Below are positions 34,357 to 44,880 of a DNA stretch of 64,000 nucleotides, piece by piece. Positions within the stretch are counted from its first letter, which is position 1; every line of letters begins with the position of its first letter. The notes beneath the pieces are model-generated. The model did not search any database and was not told the DNA's origin. It worked only from the letters and a program-made list of their open reading frames with translations. The DNA is from Orientallactaga sibirica (lineage: Eukaryota > Chordata > Mammalia > Rodentia > Dipodidae), in assembly GCA_036365145.1 (NCBI GenBank), contig JAEOAD010000982.1:8582001-8646000 (forward strand). The letters are read 5' to 3'. The position numbers and the translations under genes are program-made.

Positions 34357-35392
34357 CCTAGGTCTTTTAACTGAGCAGTAATACCCCCCAAAGAAAAGGA
34401 CCCATAATGGCTCAGAATAAACATTCATATTGCAAAAGATGGCATTGGGCATAGCAAACAAATATTCAACCAATACAAGATTTAAAACAAACCGGGCAAA
34501 CATCAAACTTTGTAGCACCAAGTCTGACAACTCTAACCAGTGACAAATTTCCCAGTCTGATAATTCTAACCAGTGACGAGCCTCTGGAGTGCCAATTGCC
34601 TTGCCAGCTAAGCTGCTCATAGCCCCAGGTATAGTCCATCTGACCGGCAGCTCTCCTTGAAAGCCAGCCCATAGTCCTGGCATCTCCATTAGGTCTCCAC
34701 TGAAATCCATGGTTCATGCTCATGGCTCCATCAGGTCTCCATTCAGGTAATCCAACAAACATGCTTCAATCCCCATGGCCATTTCAAAAACAAAACTGTG
34801 CTGCAAATTCAATGACCTTCTCTTTCCCACATTTGTTATAGTCCATAGTACCAGGTGGGCTACCAACTTGTTAATCAGGGGTGGAATAAAGCAAACTTTG
34901 GAGAACAGGACACTCCTTCAGCATCCTGGTCCCTTAGAAAATGTTCATAGTCTTCCTGTTGACCCAATGCAGGTCAGATGACCCAATCTTAATGGTTGTA
35001 ATCTGTCAAACAATTGCAGCTGAATGGGCACCATGTAGACCCAAAGATTTCATTTCTTTCTGTGTCCATTTCTATGCAATGCAACCCTGCACGAGTTCTC
35101 AGGACACAGGTATAAAAGCAAGACTCTCACACAAACTGCTTCTAGCCCAATCCAGGCAAAGCTGTTTCTCACCCTCATAAGCCAAACCTCACAGTCCATA
35201 GTTCTTACTGCATTCAGGTCTTTCAGTTCTGACCAGAGTGGTCCATCAAGCTGTACTTACAGCACTGCAAAGCATCTCTTAGGCCAAGGTTTCAAATCTT
35301 TCTACATTCTTCTCTTAAATCAGTCCCAAAAGGCCAAAAGCCATACAGTCACTTTCTAGCAGGAACAATTCCACTTCTTGGCATCAATTTAC

Positions 35393-35738
35393 TGTTGCAG
35401 TCAGCTTCATGTTGCTGGAAGAAAACACACAACCAAGAGCAGCTTGTGAGAGGAAAGGGTTTATTTTGGCTTAAAGACTAGAGGGAAAACTCCATGAAGG
35501 CAGGGGAAAACAATGGCATGAGCAGAGGGTGGGCATCACCTCCTGGCCAACATCGGGTGGACAATAGCTGCAGGAGAATGTGCCACACACTGGCAAGGGG
35601 AAGCTGGTTGTAACACCCATAAGCCCGCCCCCAACAATACACTGCACCCGAGGCTCCAATTCCCAAATTGCCACTAGCTGGGGACCTAGCATTCAGAACA
35701 CATAAGTGTATGGGGGACACCTGAATCAAACCACCACA
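35393..35738 (-). mobile_element. MaLR LTR (5' LTR of provirus)
   Basis: 346 bp, TGTTGCAGTC ... ACCACCACA on the plus strand. It is the partner of the left LTR. Confidence 0.78.
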
Positions 35739-35898
35739 AGGATATTTCCTTATTGTTATTTCTTTGGTGGAAATGCTGAGCAGTCTATATTTGTTACATG
35801 AATTATTGGATGAAATGAACTCAAACAATTTATAAACCTGTTCTGCATGTTGGAGTACATCCTAGTGGCCAGAAGCAGCAGTAGCATCCTTTTATGGC

Positions 35899-35911
35899 AA
35901 GAACAGCCTGT
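35899..35911. repeat. 13-bp target-site duplication, left copy
   Basis: AAGAACAGCCTGT, repeated exactly at 36179-36191. Confidence 0.85.
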
Positions 35912-36178
35912 ATAGCTGGCCATTTGACTTTGAAAAATACTTTTTCTTAACATTTTTATTGGCAGTTTTCAAACATGTGTGTGATATGGTTTGAGCACAG
36001 TCCTTATCACTACTGCACGTCACCCTTCCAATGAACCCCTTCTTTCCAACTGCTATCTGTTATAAGAATGATCTGCAGGAAATACGGCTATGGGCCTAAA
36101 GAAAGATTGTAAAAGGTTTTTAGGAAAGGACTTTCTGAAAATAAATCTGTGCTCAAAATTGGAAAAAAAAAAAAAAAA
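35912..36178 (+). mobile_element. Chimeric poly(A) retrocopy with 13-bp TSD
   Basis: A 267-bp insert ends in AATAAA (about 36140) and an A17-18 tail, bounded by a perfect 13-bp repeat. Both are marks of L1-machinery retrotransposition. The first half (about 35935-36055) reads, on the minus strand, like an L1-type 3' end with its own AATAAA. The second half is a different, plus-oriented 3' end. The source transcript is unknown. It could be a processed transcript containing antisense L1, or a rearranged insertion. Confidence 0.65.
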
Positions 36179-36191
36179 AAGAACAGCCTGT
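36179..36191. repeat. 13-bp target-site duplication, right copy
   Basis: AAGAACAGCCTGT, identical to 35899-35911. Confidence 0.85.
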
Positions 36192-36249
36192 GTTGCCAGA
36201 AGTGACCTCGATGAGCATCTGCTTTGATGATTTGCTGCTGTTCATGTTG

Positions 36250-36254
36250 GGTCC
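36250..36254. repeat. 5-bp target-site duplication, left copy
   Basis: GGTCC, repeated at 36737-36741 around the ERVL-like LTR. Confidence 0.8.
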
Positions 36255-36736
36255 TGTATTAGTCAGGGTTCTCTAGAGGAACAGAATGGATAGAATGAAT
36301 TGTATTAAAAGGGAATTTATTGGATTAGCTTACAACAGTCCAGCAATAGTGGGTTGCAAGCCCAAGAGTCAAGGAACCCAGTAGCTGCTCAGTCCACGAG
36401 GCTGGAGGCCTCAGCAGTCCCAATCTGGCACTGAAGGCCTGAAGGCATCCTGGAGAGACGCTGCTTTTCAGTCCATGCTGGAAAGCAGCAAACACCAAGC
36501 AGAGAACAGCGAGCGGCACCCGCAGCCAGGTGGGAGGAGAGAGAGAGGATGCCTTTCTTCCCAGAGCTCCTTTTTTTTTATCAACCAGCCTCCTCCTCTG
36601 AGAGGGGCTGCCCACTCTGGGGTAAGGGCTCACCCTGGGGGAAGGATTCTTCCTAGAGGCAACCTCAGAGACACACTTATGAGGAATGTCTGTGGATTCC
36701 TAAACAAATCAAGTTGACACAAACTTAACCATCTCA
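36255..36736 (-). mobile_element. ERVL/MLT2-like solo LTR
   Basis: A 482-bp element. On the plus strand it opens TGTATTAGTCAGGGTTCTC and closes with AAGTTGACACAAACTTAACC and ATCTCA. This is the reverse of the MLT2/MT2-type ERVL LTR layout known from mammals. The perfect GGTCC duplication is the 5-bp size expected for ERVL. Confidence 0.82.
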
Positions 36737-36741
36737 GGTCC
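36737..36741. repeat. 5-bp target-site duplication, right copy
   Basis: GGTCC, identical to 36250-36254. Confidence 0.8.
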
Positions 36742-36863
36742 TAAGTCTGAAGGTGGATGACAACATTATAGGACTTCAGGTGTTCTAGAACAGGTTTTCC
36801 CCATTGAACCGTCTTTGCCACTATGGTTAAAAGAGTCATATTCCTGTAATATGTTCAGCCCCT

Positions 36864-36955
36864 CATTTTATTTTATTTTATTATTTTTATTATTTATTTT
36901 TTTTTATTTTTTTTATTTTATTTTATTTTATTTTATTTTATTTTATTATTTTATT
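36864..36955 (+). repeat. (TTTTA)n low-complexity repeat
   Basis: Irregular TTTTA/TTATT units at the tail of the adjacent reverse B1. Confidence 0.92.
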
Positions 36956-37090
36956 TGAGGTAGAGTCTCATTCTAGTTCAGGCTGACCTGGAATTCACTC
37001 TGTAGTCCCAGGCTGGCCTCAAACTCAGCAATCCTCCTACCTCTGCCTCCTGAGTGCTTGGATTAAAGGCATGTGCTACCATGCCTGGCC
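36956..37090 (-). mobile_element. B1 SINE
   Basis: Reverse B1 from GAGGTAGAGTCTCATTCTAG to ACCATGCCTGGCC. Confidence 0.88.
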
Positions 37091-37154
37091 CTGTTCAGCC
37101 CTTCTTGATTCCTTCTTTAGGCTTTTTGGATAACTGCTGGAAGATTTATTTTTA

Positions 37155-37406
37155 AATAGTTTATTTATTTATTTATTATTTTTAAATATTATTTATTTAT
37201 TTATTTGAGAGAGAGATACAGAAATAGGCAGATAGAGAGAGAGAGAGAATGGGTGCACCAGGGCCTCCAGCCACTGCAAACGAACTCCAGATGCATGCAC
37301 CCCCTTGTGCATCTGGCTTACGTGGGTCCTGAAGAATTGAGCCTTGAACCGGGGTCCTTAGGCTTCATAGGCAAGCATTTAACCGCTAAGCCATCTCTCC
37401 AGCCCT
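37155..37406 (-). mobile_element. tRNA-derived SINE (short type)
   Basis: Reverse copy with (TTTA)n tail; ends CCATCTCTCCAGCCC. Confidence 0.9.
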
Positions 37407-37413
37407 AAATAGT

Positions 37414-37602
37414 TTATTTTTATTTATTTATTTGAGAGAGAGAGAGAGAGTATGGGTGCACCAGGACCTCTAGCCACTGCAATGAACTCTAGATGCATGT
37501 GCCATCTTGTGCATCTGGCTTACTTAGGTTCTGGGGAATCGAACTTGGGTCCTTTGGCTTTGCAATCAATTGCCTTAACTGCAAAGTGATTTCTCAAGCC
37601 CT
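37414..37602 (-). mobile_element. tRNA-derived SINE (short type)
   Basis: A second reverse copy next to the first, with a degenerate head (GTGATTTCTCAAGCCC). Confidence 0.85.
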
Positions 37603-38228
37603 GGAGGGTTTCTTAAAGCTACCATCAAGGCATTATCTACTGATAGATACGAAATTTATTGGGTGAATACCTGAGGAGAAAACAGTTGTTGGCCTCAAGG
37701 TACTTATTAATTATAAAAAAAATAATGACCAACCCAGCAGATGCAACTTAAGTTATCAAAGTTAATATCACTAATAATCACACATGTCAACATCATGCCT
37801 CTCAGATATGCTATTCTGACGAAGAGCACATAATCACTTGTCTGATATTCTTTTGTGAAATAAATACTTCAGTCTAATTATGACAAAACATCAGATAAAC
37901 TTAAATTGAAAGACAGCCTAAAATATAACTGTACATTACTTTTCAGCATTATCAAGGTCAGAAAAGGCAAGGGAAGACCCAGGAAAAGTCACAGATTATA
38001 GGTGCCTAAATAGACCTTGGAGTAGGAAAAGAATATTCAAGGAAATATTGGTGAAATTCAAATGTGATCTGTAGTTTAGTTGATAGTACTATAGTAATGT
38101 TAATTTTCTGGTTTTAAGGATTTCGCTACAGTTGCATAAGCTGGTAATGTTAAGGAAAGTGGAGTGAAAGGCACACTCATACTCTCTGTACAATTTTTAC
38201 AACTGTTCTGGAAGTTGAAACTCATTTC
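37603..38228. other. Unique DNA, no gene seen
   Basis: AT-rich, nothing recognised. Confidence 0.4.
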
Positions 38229-38242
38229 AAAATCAAAAGTTG

Positions 38243-38401
38243 AGCCAGGCGTGGTGGCGCACGCCTTTAATCCCAGCACTCGGGAGGCAGAGGTAGGAGG
38301 ATTGCCGTGAGTTCGAGGCCACCCTGAGACTACATAGTTAATTCCAGGTCAGCCTGGACCAGAGTGAGACCCTACCTCGCAAAAAAAAAAAAAAAAAAAA
38401 A
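38243..38401 (+). mobile_element. B1 SINE with 13-bp TSD
   Basis: Complete B1 with a poly(A) tail. The duplication AATCAAAAGTTGA lies on both sides (about 38230-38242 and 38402-38414). Confidence 0.94.
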
Positions 38402-38414
38402 AATCAAAAGTTGA

Positions 38415-40179
38415 AGAAAAGATTCTTGAAAACAAAACAGTAAAATACAAAAAAAAAAAAAAACCCACTAACCAATATAGTATTGTCTTACCACATACCC
38501 CAGTGCCTCTGTGAGCCAGATGAGGGTGCATAATTATCTTCCTCCACATTCTGTGCTTAACTCCTACAAGTTGTAACTTGCGTAGTTCATCTCAGTCCCA
38601 TGGGTAGCCTAAGAAAATTGTATTTCATGTTACAAAAATAAAAGAGTAAAATTGAGAAGAGAATTTGTGAAAAATTTGTCTGAAAATAGGGAAATACCAA
38701 CAATGTAAAAAGATATGTTATTTTTTTTGTAAGAGCAGAAACGTGGAAGGGAGTTTTTAAAGCAGCAGGAAGATTGCCAATTATTTGATTTTTTTTTCTT
38801 AAAAGCTGTGTGTGTACTTCTTTGGAGTCAGAATCCCATTGTTTCAAGTCTTCATTAATCAGTGACACCATTCATCAAACAGACACATTGGCATAACGAG
38901 CTCTCATAAATATAATGTTTGTGATCTTTCTTGGAATATTAGAGTGAGGAGTGGGGGTTGGAAGGAGTGAAATCACGTGGCACCCCATGCTCTTACTCAA
39001 AAGCAGGCTTACATGTGCCACGTTGAATTACTATCCTGTCATTGTCTCTGTTTCATGTTTCTCTGTTGCTCTCTTTTCCATATATAATGAATGAACCAAG
39101 GACACCTGCCCCAATCTCTTAATTGAAGCAGTTCAGGTCAAATCATGACTGTTAACAGAAATAAACCAAATAATTTGTCACAGAGCTTAATTTCACCAGT
39201 GCTGCATGATTTCTTGCTGTTATTTGTACTTACAGTGGATTGTAAAAGAGGTTGCCACAGCCTCTTCATAGGGGAAAATAATCCCAGCTGCGACCTGACT
39301 CAAAGCACCAGGGGCTGTGGATCAGCTGGGACCAAACAGCAATTTTTATCGGCCGTGGTTGTCCCTCAGATTGATCGAAATGAGTGGATCCATTTCAAAG
39401 CCCTGACTTTGGTTTCAAATGAGTGAGCACTTGGGGGTAGGCCTGTGAAAATATAGCGGCCCCAGAGCTCCTTTCTCCTTGTGCCACCTTAGTTTCCCCC
39501 AGGTTTCTAAATCTTCCGTTCATGGTCATGGAATTACCTGTGTGTCCATGTGCAAATTGGAAATGGGAGCGCTATCACTGAGAAGTCGGGAGACAAGGGT
39601 TACCTGTAGGGGAAGGACGAGGCGTTTGTGCACTTGTAAATACAACATGATTGCTGATGGTCATGACCAGTCTTCTAACTAGTCAACTTTTCCCAAACCT
39701 CCTTAGGTCTCCTCTGGGGTCACTCTATAATGTGTGTCAGAGTGCTCTTTCTTTTCTGGAATCCAACCTTGGCCCTGACGCAATCCAGATCATGGTCTGT
39801 TAGTAGGATGGGTGTGTTCCATATTTGTGTGGATGGATTATTATTTGGAATGAGAGAGGACAGAGCTTGAGAGGAGAGATTGGAGAATGCCAGAAATCCC
39901 TCTCAGATGACCGAGTTGTATCCTCTGTAGCCATTGCCAGTAAGGACTTTTGCTTTAGGGCAGAAGCTTCCATGACTAGCTGAACTACTGACATTCCCAT
40001 AGGCGAAGTGTCAAAGAACTTTCCCAAAGGTGCAGCAGATGGCTCAGATCAAGATCCAGGTTTGGAAGCCACTTCTTTCGGCCATTATTAACCAATCAAC
40101 ACTTCCTGATGGTCTGGACTGCTATAAACAAATCATAAAAATAATAGCAACATTTATAATTTGCTATGTTCACAGTTAC
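38415..40179. other. Unique DNA, candidate conserved stretches
   Basis: About 1.8 kb without young repeats. A 93-codon plus-strand frame at 39145-39426 and the stretch 38815-38935 look non-repetitive and balanced in composition. Neither shows a known protein motif, so I list no gene. Confidence 0.4.
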
Positions 40180-40545
40180 AATTTTTACATGCATCATCCT
40201 TATTTAATACTTACGATAACCTTTTGAGAAAGGTACTATTATCATTCCATTTTATTTTTTTTATTATTATTTTTGGTTTTTCTTGGTAGGGTCTCACTCT
40301 AGCCCAGGCTGACCTGGAATTCACTGTGTAGTCTCAGGGTGGCCTCGAACTCATGGCGATCCTCCTACCTCTGCCTCCCAGGTGCTGGGATTAAAGGCAT
40401 GCGCCACCATGCCCAGCTCTTTTATCATCCCATTTTAAAGATGAGAAAACTGACACTCAGAGAGACAATGCAACTTGTCCAAGATTTCACAGCTCATATG
40501 ACGTGGTGGAACCAGGACTAATACACAAACCGTCTAATTTCCAAT
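40180..40545 (+). mobile_element. MIR, split by a B1
   Basis: MIR parts at 40180-40250 (CATCATCCTTATTTAATACTT) and 40420-40545 (AGATGAGAAAACTGACACTC, CTTGTCCAAGATTTCACAGC) flank a young B1. Confidence 0.72.
40251..40419 (-). mobile_element. B1 SINE with imperfect TSD
   Basis: Reverse B1. Flanks TATCATTCCATTTTA and TATCATCCCATTTTA form a 15-bp target duplication with one mismatch. Confidence 0.92.
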
Positions 40546-41699
40546 CTAGGATCTTACTTAAGTATCCCATCATGCATTGGGATGCCATGTATTCTCTGAG
40601 ATATTTTGGCCTCAGGGTGGGGAGAGTTAAGGAGGGGAGTAACTGTGTCAAATAAAGAATAAAGCACAACATACCTGTGGGTGCTTTAACACTTGAGTGT
40701 TAGCAATGTGGGGAGCAGATGCCATACTGAAGACACTGGTAGATGACTGAGCCCAAGGACAGAAGTGTACACAGGATAGTGAAACAAGGATGAATTGTGA
40801 AACAAGATGAAATTTGCTGTCCTTTTTCTTATTTCTTCTCCTCCGTGTTGAAATGTCGATGGGCTCAATATTGCACAAATCTTGAGGAGGTCAAGACAGC
40901 CAGCAGCTACTATGAGGTCATGAATGTGAGGGTCATTTCATGTCTCTAGTCCTCCTACCCTGCCTCTGGCTCTAACAGTCTTTCCTTCTCCTCTTCTGAG
41001 CTTTAGAGGTCATGATATAGATGTGTCATTTAGAGCTGAGAACTCAACGGCCACTTTTTTTCTCAGCAATTTTGATGGATTTTGAGTCGCTTCGGTGCCC
41101 ACTGCCTTCTGCAAAAAGCAGCTTCTTGTGCTGAAGGTGAGAGCAGCACTCATCTATGAGCATAAACATAATATAAATTTTTAGGGGACTGTTTGACGAG
41201 TGCAACATATCCATGATGTCAAACAATAGCAGCAGCTTCTCCTCTGTTGATTACGTCCTCAGTCATACATTTTTGACCAGGTTTTCAGTACCAGGCATGA
41301 ATTCCTTTCTGTGGAGCAGGCCTCAGAGCCAACACAAAGAGCAGCTGGTTATTCCCAGAAGAGTCATGCCACTATTGCACCACTACCTACTGGGTGTTTG
41401 TGAAGTCATTAGGGTGGAGCCATCCTTAGGTAAGGCCTGGCTGTTGCTGACTTTTCTCTCCCAGCAGCCTATACAGCACTTTACAGCACTATGGCAGCTT
41501 GCTCACAGGGAAGAGGCTTCTGGATCAGCTCCAGTTTGATTATTCGGTCCCACAATCAAAATATAAGAGGGACTAGTTTGAAAGAGAAGGAGTTCATTGG
41601 AATGGGGCAGGGAGAAGAGACACAAAAAATAGGTAAAGGGATTACGGTCAAGTTACAGTATGTTCATGTATGAAATGTCTCAGAAAGGGCTAAAGGTGA
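40546..41699. other. Unique DNA, no gene seen
   Basis: About 1.15 kb. A 108-codon frame (41213-41539) starts in AAC/AGC-rich sequence and has no recognised domain. Confidence 0.4.
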
Positions 41700-41865
41700 A
41701 TTTTATAGCCAAAAGCCTAGGTGTGGATCTTAGCTCTGCCATTTGCTAATCGTATGATTTAGTTAGGACAATTAACTTCTCTGAACCTCAGTTTCCCTAT
41801 CTTAATAATTAAAACTGGCAATAACTGTTGAAGAGCTATAGATTATAGATGTTTTGAAAACTGAT
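41700..41865 (+). mobile_element. MIR fragment
   Basis: Typical MIR order: GGATCTTAGCTCTGCCATTTG, CAATTAACTTCTCTGAACCTC, AGTTTCCCTATCTTAATAAT. Confidence 0.72.
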
Positions 41866-42059
41866 TTACCCACATTATTAGATGTTAGTATATTATGAAT
41901 ACAAAGGGGAATAATTCTCCCAGGACTGGTGTTCTGACCCCAAATTGAAAGTTGTGATTAAAAATAATTGAACTGCAAAAGTAATTCAAAGTGACTAGAA
42001 AATGTTTCGAGCAAAATTCACTTTAGAAAACTGTTAGGACACGTTGCATTCTTTTTTTA

Positions 42060-42347
42060 AAAAAAAAATTATTATTTTTTATTTATTTTTGGAGAGAGAC
42101 ACAGAGAGAGAGAGACAGAGAGAGAGGGAGAGGGAGACAGAGATGGGCGTGCCAGCTGTCTCTCAGCTGCTGTGAATGAAATCCAGATGTTTGTGCCCCC
42201 TTGTGGGCAAGTGCGGCATTGCGCCCTTGTGTCACTTTGCATCTGGCTAAATGTGGGACCTGGAGATTGGAACCGCTGGAGATTGGAACCAGCGTTCTTA
42301 GGGTTAGCAGGCAGGCGCCTTAACCACTAAGCCATCTCTTCAGCCCC
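42060..42347 (-). mobile_element. tRNA-derived SINE (long type) with local duplication
   Basis: Reverse long subtype (CAGCTGCTGTGAATGAAATC, CCCTTGTGGGCAAGTGCG). A 14-bp unit, CTGGAGATTGGAAC, is repeated in tandem at about 42260-42290. Confidence 0.9.
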
Positions 42348-42491
42348 ACATTACATTCTTAAGGTTGGTTGTTGTTTCTATTGTTTTGTGTGTGCACATT
42401 CATGTGAAATCAGGGGAACAACCTTGAGTGTTGCTCCTCAGGAGGACTGTCTATCTTATTATATATATATATATTTTAACTTTTAAGATTT

Positions 42492-42643
42492 TGGCCGTGC
42501 ATAGTTGTGCACGCCTTTAATCCCAGCACTTGGAAGGCAGAAGTAGGAGGATTGCCATGAGTTTGAGGCCACCCTGAGACTACATAGTGAATTCCAGATC
42601 AGTATGGGCTAGAGTGAGACCCTACCTCGAAAAAAAAAAAAAA
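42492..42643 (+). mobile_element. B1 SINE
   Basis: Somewhat diverged plus-strand B1 (GGCCGTGCATAGTTGTGCACGCC head) with a poly(A) tail. Confidence 0.88.
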
Positions 42644-42653
42644 ACAAAATATT

Positions 42654-42692
42654 CTGTGTGTTTGTGTGTGTGTGTGTGTGATTGTGTGTGTG
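42654..42692 (+). repeat. (TG)n microsatellite, interrupted
   Basis: TGTG repeats with one GATT interruption. Confidence 0.93.
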
Positions 42693-43058
42693 CACTCACA
42701 CGCATACACAAGAGTCTCTTGATGCTGCAAATGCATGACTATCTGGCTTTATGTGGGTGCCTGGGAATTGAATCCAGGCCAGAAGGCGTTTCAGGCAAGG
42801 CCCTTCAACTGCAGAGCCATCTTCCCAAGTCCATCCACCTTATTTTTGAGACAGGCTCTCTCACTGGCCCAACACTCACCGATTGGACTAGACTGGCTGG
42901 CCACTGAACTCCAGAAATCCAGCTGTCTTACCACTCCAATGCTGGGACTGTAATCGTGTGCCAGCATTCCCAGCATTTTCACATGGGTTCCTGGAATTGA
43001 ACTCAGGTACTGGTGCTCGTGGAGCAAGAACTTTATCGAGTGAACTATATATCCAGCC
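42693..43058 (-). mobile_element. B4 SINE, composite
   Basis: Reverse B4 with GAGACAGGCTCTCTCACTGG, CACTCACCGATTGGACTAGA and GGTTCCTGGAATTGAACTC landmarks. A tRNA-like piece (GCAGAGCCATCTTCCCAAG) lies inside at 42812-42830. Confidence 0.65.
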
Positions 43059-43140
43059 TTGAATTGTATCCCAGGCTGACCTCAAACTCATCTCAGACTC
43101 CCTAGTGTTGGGTTTACAGGCATACAACCCCAAGCCTGGT
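43059..43140 (-). mobile_element. Old B1 fragment
   Basis: CCCAGGCTGACCTCAAACTC and TAGTGTTGGGTTTACAGGCA in reverse. Confidence 0.6.
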
Positions 43141-43543
43141 GATATTACATCTTTAGATTTGACAAAAGGTGATTCAAAACAATTGCTCTCTGTCTCTTAT
43201 GAAGAATCAGAGAAACCTGGGTGGTTGATAAGGACTTGAAGGACAGATGATCCTTTTGAATAGCAAGATGGTCATTCAAGATCAGTTGATTTTCACCCCT
43301 TTTAGTACTTTATCCTCAAAAGTAGCTTTGTGTTTTAGATAAGATGCTGCTGCTTATAACCAGGGAAGAGAGCTCAGTGAAGAACAAATTTTCTTTTATA
43401 TGAAGCATATGTAATGTGCACACAGTCCATCTGGGTTCCATGGTCCCTGAAATTTGGTGATGGGCTTGGACCCTGTGTTTCCAAATGATGGCAAAAGATA
43501 GATAGGGAGACATTCAGAAGATGTTCTATAAAAGTCACAGGAA

Positions 43544-43740
43544 GGCTGGAGAGATGGTTTAGCAGTTAAGGTGTCTGTTTGTGAAGCCTAAGGATCCATG
43601 TTTGATTCCCCAAGGACCCACATAGCCAGATGCACAAGGTGGCACATATGTCTGGAGTTCTTTTGCAGTGGCTGGAGGCCCTGGAGTGCCCATTCTTTCT
43701 CTCTCTCAAATAAATAAATAAATATAATTTAAAAAATATT
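43544..43740 (+). mobile_element. tRNA-derived SINE (short type)
   Basis: GGCTGGAGAGATGGTTTAGC head and (AAAT)n tail. Confidence 0.92.
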
Positions 43741-44418
43741 TTTTTACAAACAGAAAATCAGAGAAAAAACACTATGGCCAAAGGATGACTAAGAGGGAAC
43801 AATAATCCTCCAGAATTAAGAGAATATAATGGTTTCAGGGAGAGTAATTAGATAACATAGAAAGAATTCTTGAGAAGAAAAACTCAGCCTCTTGGGAACA
43901 TTTTCTACATGTCAGGACCTGTGAAACAGTGTTCCAAGAAAAGAGACAGAAACTGTCTTCAAAGAATCATGGAAAGTCAGGTGAAAATTGAACATGATAA
44001 AATACTCCGGCTAGACATTTCCAATCTGGTTCTTGATGATGTATTGATAAGACTTAGAAAGATTTTGACCTGCAACTATGATAATGAATAAAGTATTACT
44101 TCCTGGAAAATATGGATAAATCACCAAAGCATAATGTTAAGTGAAAAAGAGATAGAAACCAAGATGTGTTTCATCCATATATAATTCTAAAAGAACTAAA
44201 ATGATGTATATACTGAAAATCAGGCATCATTTATCGTTGAGGGATAGGAATTGAGAGGAGACATAGAGAGATTTCTAGGGTGCTGCTCATGCTATGTTTT
44301 TGGATCTTGGAGGGTGCTAGTTATATGAGTGTGTTCAGTTTATAAATATATAAAGAATTATGTAATCATGACTTATGCATTTTCTGTATATATTACACTT
44401 CAATTAAAAGTAGAAAAC
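43741..44418. other. Unique DNA, no gene seen
   Basis: AT-rich, nothing recognised. A 73-codon frame at 43870-44091 has no known motif. Confidence 0.4.
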
Positions 44419-44880
44419 ATGGACTGGAGAGATGGCTTAGCGGTTAAGGCACCTGCCTGCCAAGCCTAAGAATGCCCGTTCGATCTCCAGCTCCCACATT
44501 TAGCTAGATGCAAAAACAGTGATGCAGGGCTGGAGAAATGGCTTAGTGGTTAAGGCGTTTGCCCGCAGAGCCAAAGGATCCCAGTTCAATTCTCCAGGAC
44601 CCACGTAAGCCAGATGCACAAAGGGTACATGCATCTGGAGTTTGTTTGCAGGGGCTGGAGGCTCTGGTGTGCACATTCTCTCTGTCTGCCTCTTTTCTAT
44701 CTCTCTCTCTGCTTGCAAATAAATTTTAAAAAGTAACACAAGTGCACAATGCTGCACTTGCCCATAAGGGGGTGCAAGCATCTGGAGTTTGGTCACAGCA
44801 GCTAAGAAGCCCTGGCGTGCCCATTGTCTCTCTGCCTCTTCCTCTCTGTCTCTATCTCTCTCTCAAATTAAAAAAAAAAC
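44419..44880 (+). mobile_element. Long-type SINE with a nested short-type SINE
   Basis: A long-subtype SINE (head at 44421, GTTCGATCTCC B box) is interrupted at about 44526 and resumes at about 44737 with AACACAAGTGCACAATGCTGC. Confidence 0.9.
44526..44736 (+). mobile_element. tRNA-derived SINE (short type), nested
   Basis: Complete short-subtype element (GGGCTGGAGAAATGGCTTAG ... AAATAAATTTTAAAAAG) inside a long-subtype copy in the same orientation. The inner one is therefore younger. Confidence 0.9.

Larger units (their letters stand above)
33717..35356. repeat. 1.64-kb direct duplication, copy 2
   Basis: Immediately follows copy 1. It begins CCAGACACATGCCCCCC, a SINE cut in the middle, and ends ...CATACAGTCACTTTC before the segment leading to the right LTR. 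Confidence 0.9.
31588..35738 (-). mobile_element. MaLR provirus (LTR-internal-LTR) with duplicated interior
   Basis: A 4.15-kb class III MaLR-type element lies on the minus strand. Both LTRs are present, at the right (5', 35393-35738) and the left (3', 31588-31900). Near-matching 5-bp target repeats flank it: aggac at 31583-31587 and aggat at 35739-35743. The sequence just inside the right LTR (minus strand TTGATGCCAAGAAGTGGA) resembles the start of MaLR internal sequences. The interior has no gag or pol ORF, as expected for MaLR. It contains several SINEs and a 1.64-kb tandem duplication. Open frames of 80-124 codons repeated in the two copies are not recognised proteins. Confidence 0.75.

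Noticed and set aside
33717..35356. Direct repeats considered as a CRISPR-like or satellite array
   Set aside because: There are only two 1.64-kb copies made of MaLR and SINE sequence. No short regular repeats with spacers were found, and the window is mammalian.
41213..41539. 108-codon plus-strand ORF as a possible exon
   Set aside because: No family resemblance, no convincing splice context and no repetition of codon-bias signal. It was left unannotated.
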